A stretch of 14,461 nt of DNA from positions 1 to 14,461 of the forward strand of contig JAPUHH010000171.1 in the NCBI GenBank assembly GCA_027297825.1, written 5' to 3'. Positions 14,068-14,461 of the stretch are shown piece by piece. The translations under genes were made by a program, and so were the position numbers. The notes below the pieces were generated by a model. That model saw only the letters and a program-made list of their open reading frames with translations, was not told the DNA's origin and made no database searches. Within the stretch, counting starts at the first letter, position 1, and each line of letters starts with the position of its first letter. The DNA is from Gammaproteobacteria bacterium. GTDB lineage: Bacteria > Pseudomonadota > Gammaproteobacteria > UBA4575.

Positions 14068-14461
14068 GTGAAACTAGTTGCTCTTAAGTCACATGCATTG
14101 CGTTGGTCAAGCCTGGTATTGTTATTGGTTTTGATTGGAGCATACGGCTGGTTAACACAAAAATACCATTGGGTATTTGATTGGACACGTGATAACAGAA
14201 ATTCACTGACTGAAATTAGTAGAACCGTATTAGAACAGATTGATCAACCACTAAAGATTACTGTGCTAGCACGAAACTCGGCTAGTGAACGTCATATTCT
14301 GCGACGCAAAATAGCCAAATATCAACGCTACAAGCCTGACATTAGCTTACAATTTTTAGATGCAGAAACCGCAAGGGAACAAGCTAGAAAACAACACCTA
14401 AATAATCCTGGCCAACTACGTCTTGACTATCAAAATCGTTTTGAAATCGTCGATCACATCA
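14068..14461 (+). CDS. GldG-like ABC auxiliary protein (N-terminal part, cut by window edge)
   Basis: Probable third subunit of the transporter, anchored in the membrane with a large periplasmic domain. Only about 131 codons are in the window; relatives usually run to 450-600 residues. After a basic start comes a transmembrane stretch (LVLLLVLIGAYGWL, about 17-30), then FDWTRDNRNSLTEISRTVLE and a PLKITVLAR strand. This matches the 'D.T...r.tLs..t..vL..l..p..i.v' N-terminal pattern of GldG/PF09822 proteins. I chose the GTG at 14068 (VKLVALKSH); no Shine-Dalgarno supports it, and other weak starts nearby cannot be excluded. The frame stays open to the right edge. Confidence 0.78.
   Translation, partial: MKLVALKSHALRWSSLVLLLVLIGAYGWLTQKYHWVFDWTRDNRNSLTEISRTVLEQIDQPLKITVLARNSASERHILRRKIAKYQRYKPDISLQFLDAETAREQARKQHLNNPGQLRLDYQNRFEIVDHI

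Noticed and set aside
1..14461. tRNA, rRNA, CRISPR or toxin-antitoxin loci
   Set aside because: I looked in the intergenic regions for T-loop-like motifs, regularly spaced direct repeats and paired small ORFs in one direction and found none that hold up.

Overview
The window reads as an ordinary chromosomal stretch of a low-GC gammaproteobacterium. Rho, CCA-adding enzyme, thioredoxin, FolB, L28 and L33 all align closely, from memory, with their E. coli counterparts. A Legionellales/Coxiella-type host is a reasonable guess from the AT-rich sequence, the weak Shine-Dalgarno sites and the gene content, but nothing here proves it. No plasmid, phage, CRISPR, intact insertion sequence, tRNA or rRNA gene was seen.

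Layout from left to right: (1) trxA followed by rho, both on the minus strand, with rho cut by the left edge. The rho leader holds a long imperfect hairpin. (2) An NDUFA9-like NAD(P)-binding protein (+) that overlaps, tail to tail, a zinc-peptidase-like lipoprotein of the Aminopep (PF10023) type (-). (3) cca (+), divergent from the peptidase across only 33 bp and convergent with a minus-strand pair, the MidA/COG1565 methyltransferase then uppP. (4) folM (+), divergent from the methyltransferase gene. (5) An accessory-looking pocket, about 7953-9034, with two small ORFs of unknown function and short inverted repeats. (6) folB-folK (-), overlapping by one base. (7) rpmB-rpmG (+) behind a good promoter with a GC-rich discriminator. 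(8) An acyl desaturase of the OLE1/DesA type (-). (9) A 599-bp gene-free gap with a cluster of hairpins, one of them nested. (10) A GldA-GldF-GldG-like ABC transport operon (+), with the third gene cut by the right edge.

Functional themes are tRNA 3'-end maturation (cca), translation (L28/L33), folate and pterin synthesis (folB, folK, folM on the two sides of the pocket), envelope carbon-carrier recycling (uppP), membrane lipid unsaturation, redox (trxA) and transcription termination (rho). The NDUFA9-like protein and the MidA-type methyltransferase are both bacterial relatives of mitochondrial complex I factors.

The clearest oddity is the CCA enzyme. It keeps the nucleotidyltransferase head, but where the E. 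coli enzyme has its His-Asp pair it has Gly-Gly, and the other metal-binding histidines of the HD phosphohydrolase domain also appear to be gone. The best candidates for undescribed elements are the rho-leader hairpin, the small-ORF pocket and the hairpin cluster upstream of the ABC operon. No convincing new multi-gene system is visible.
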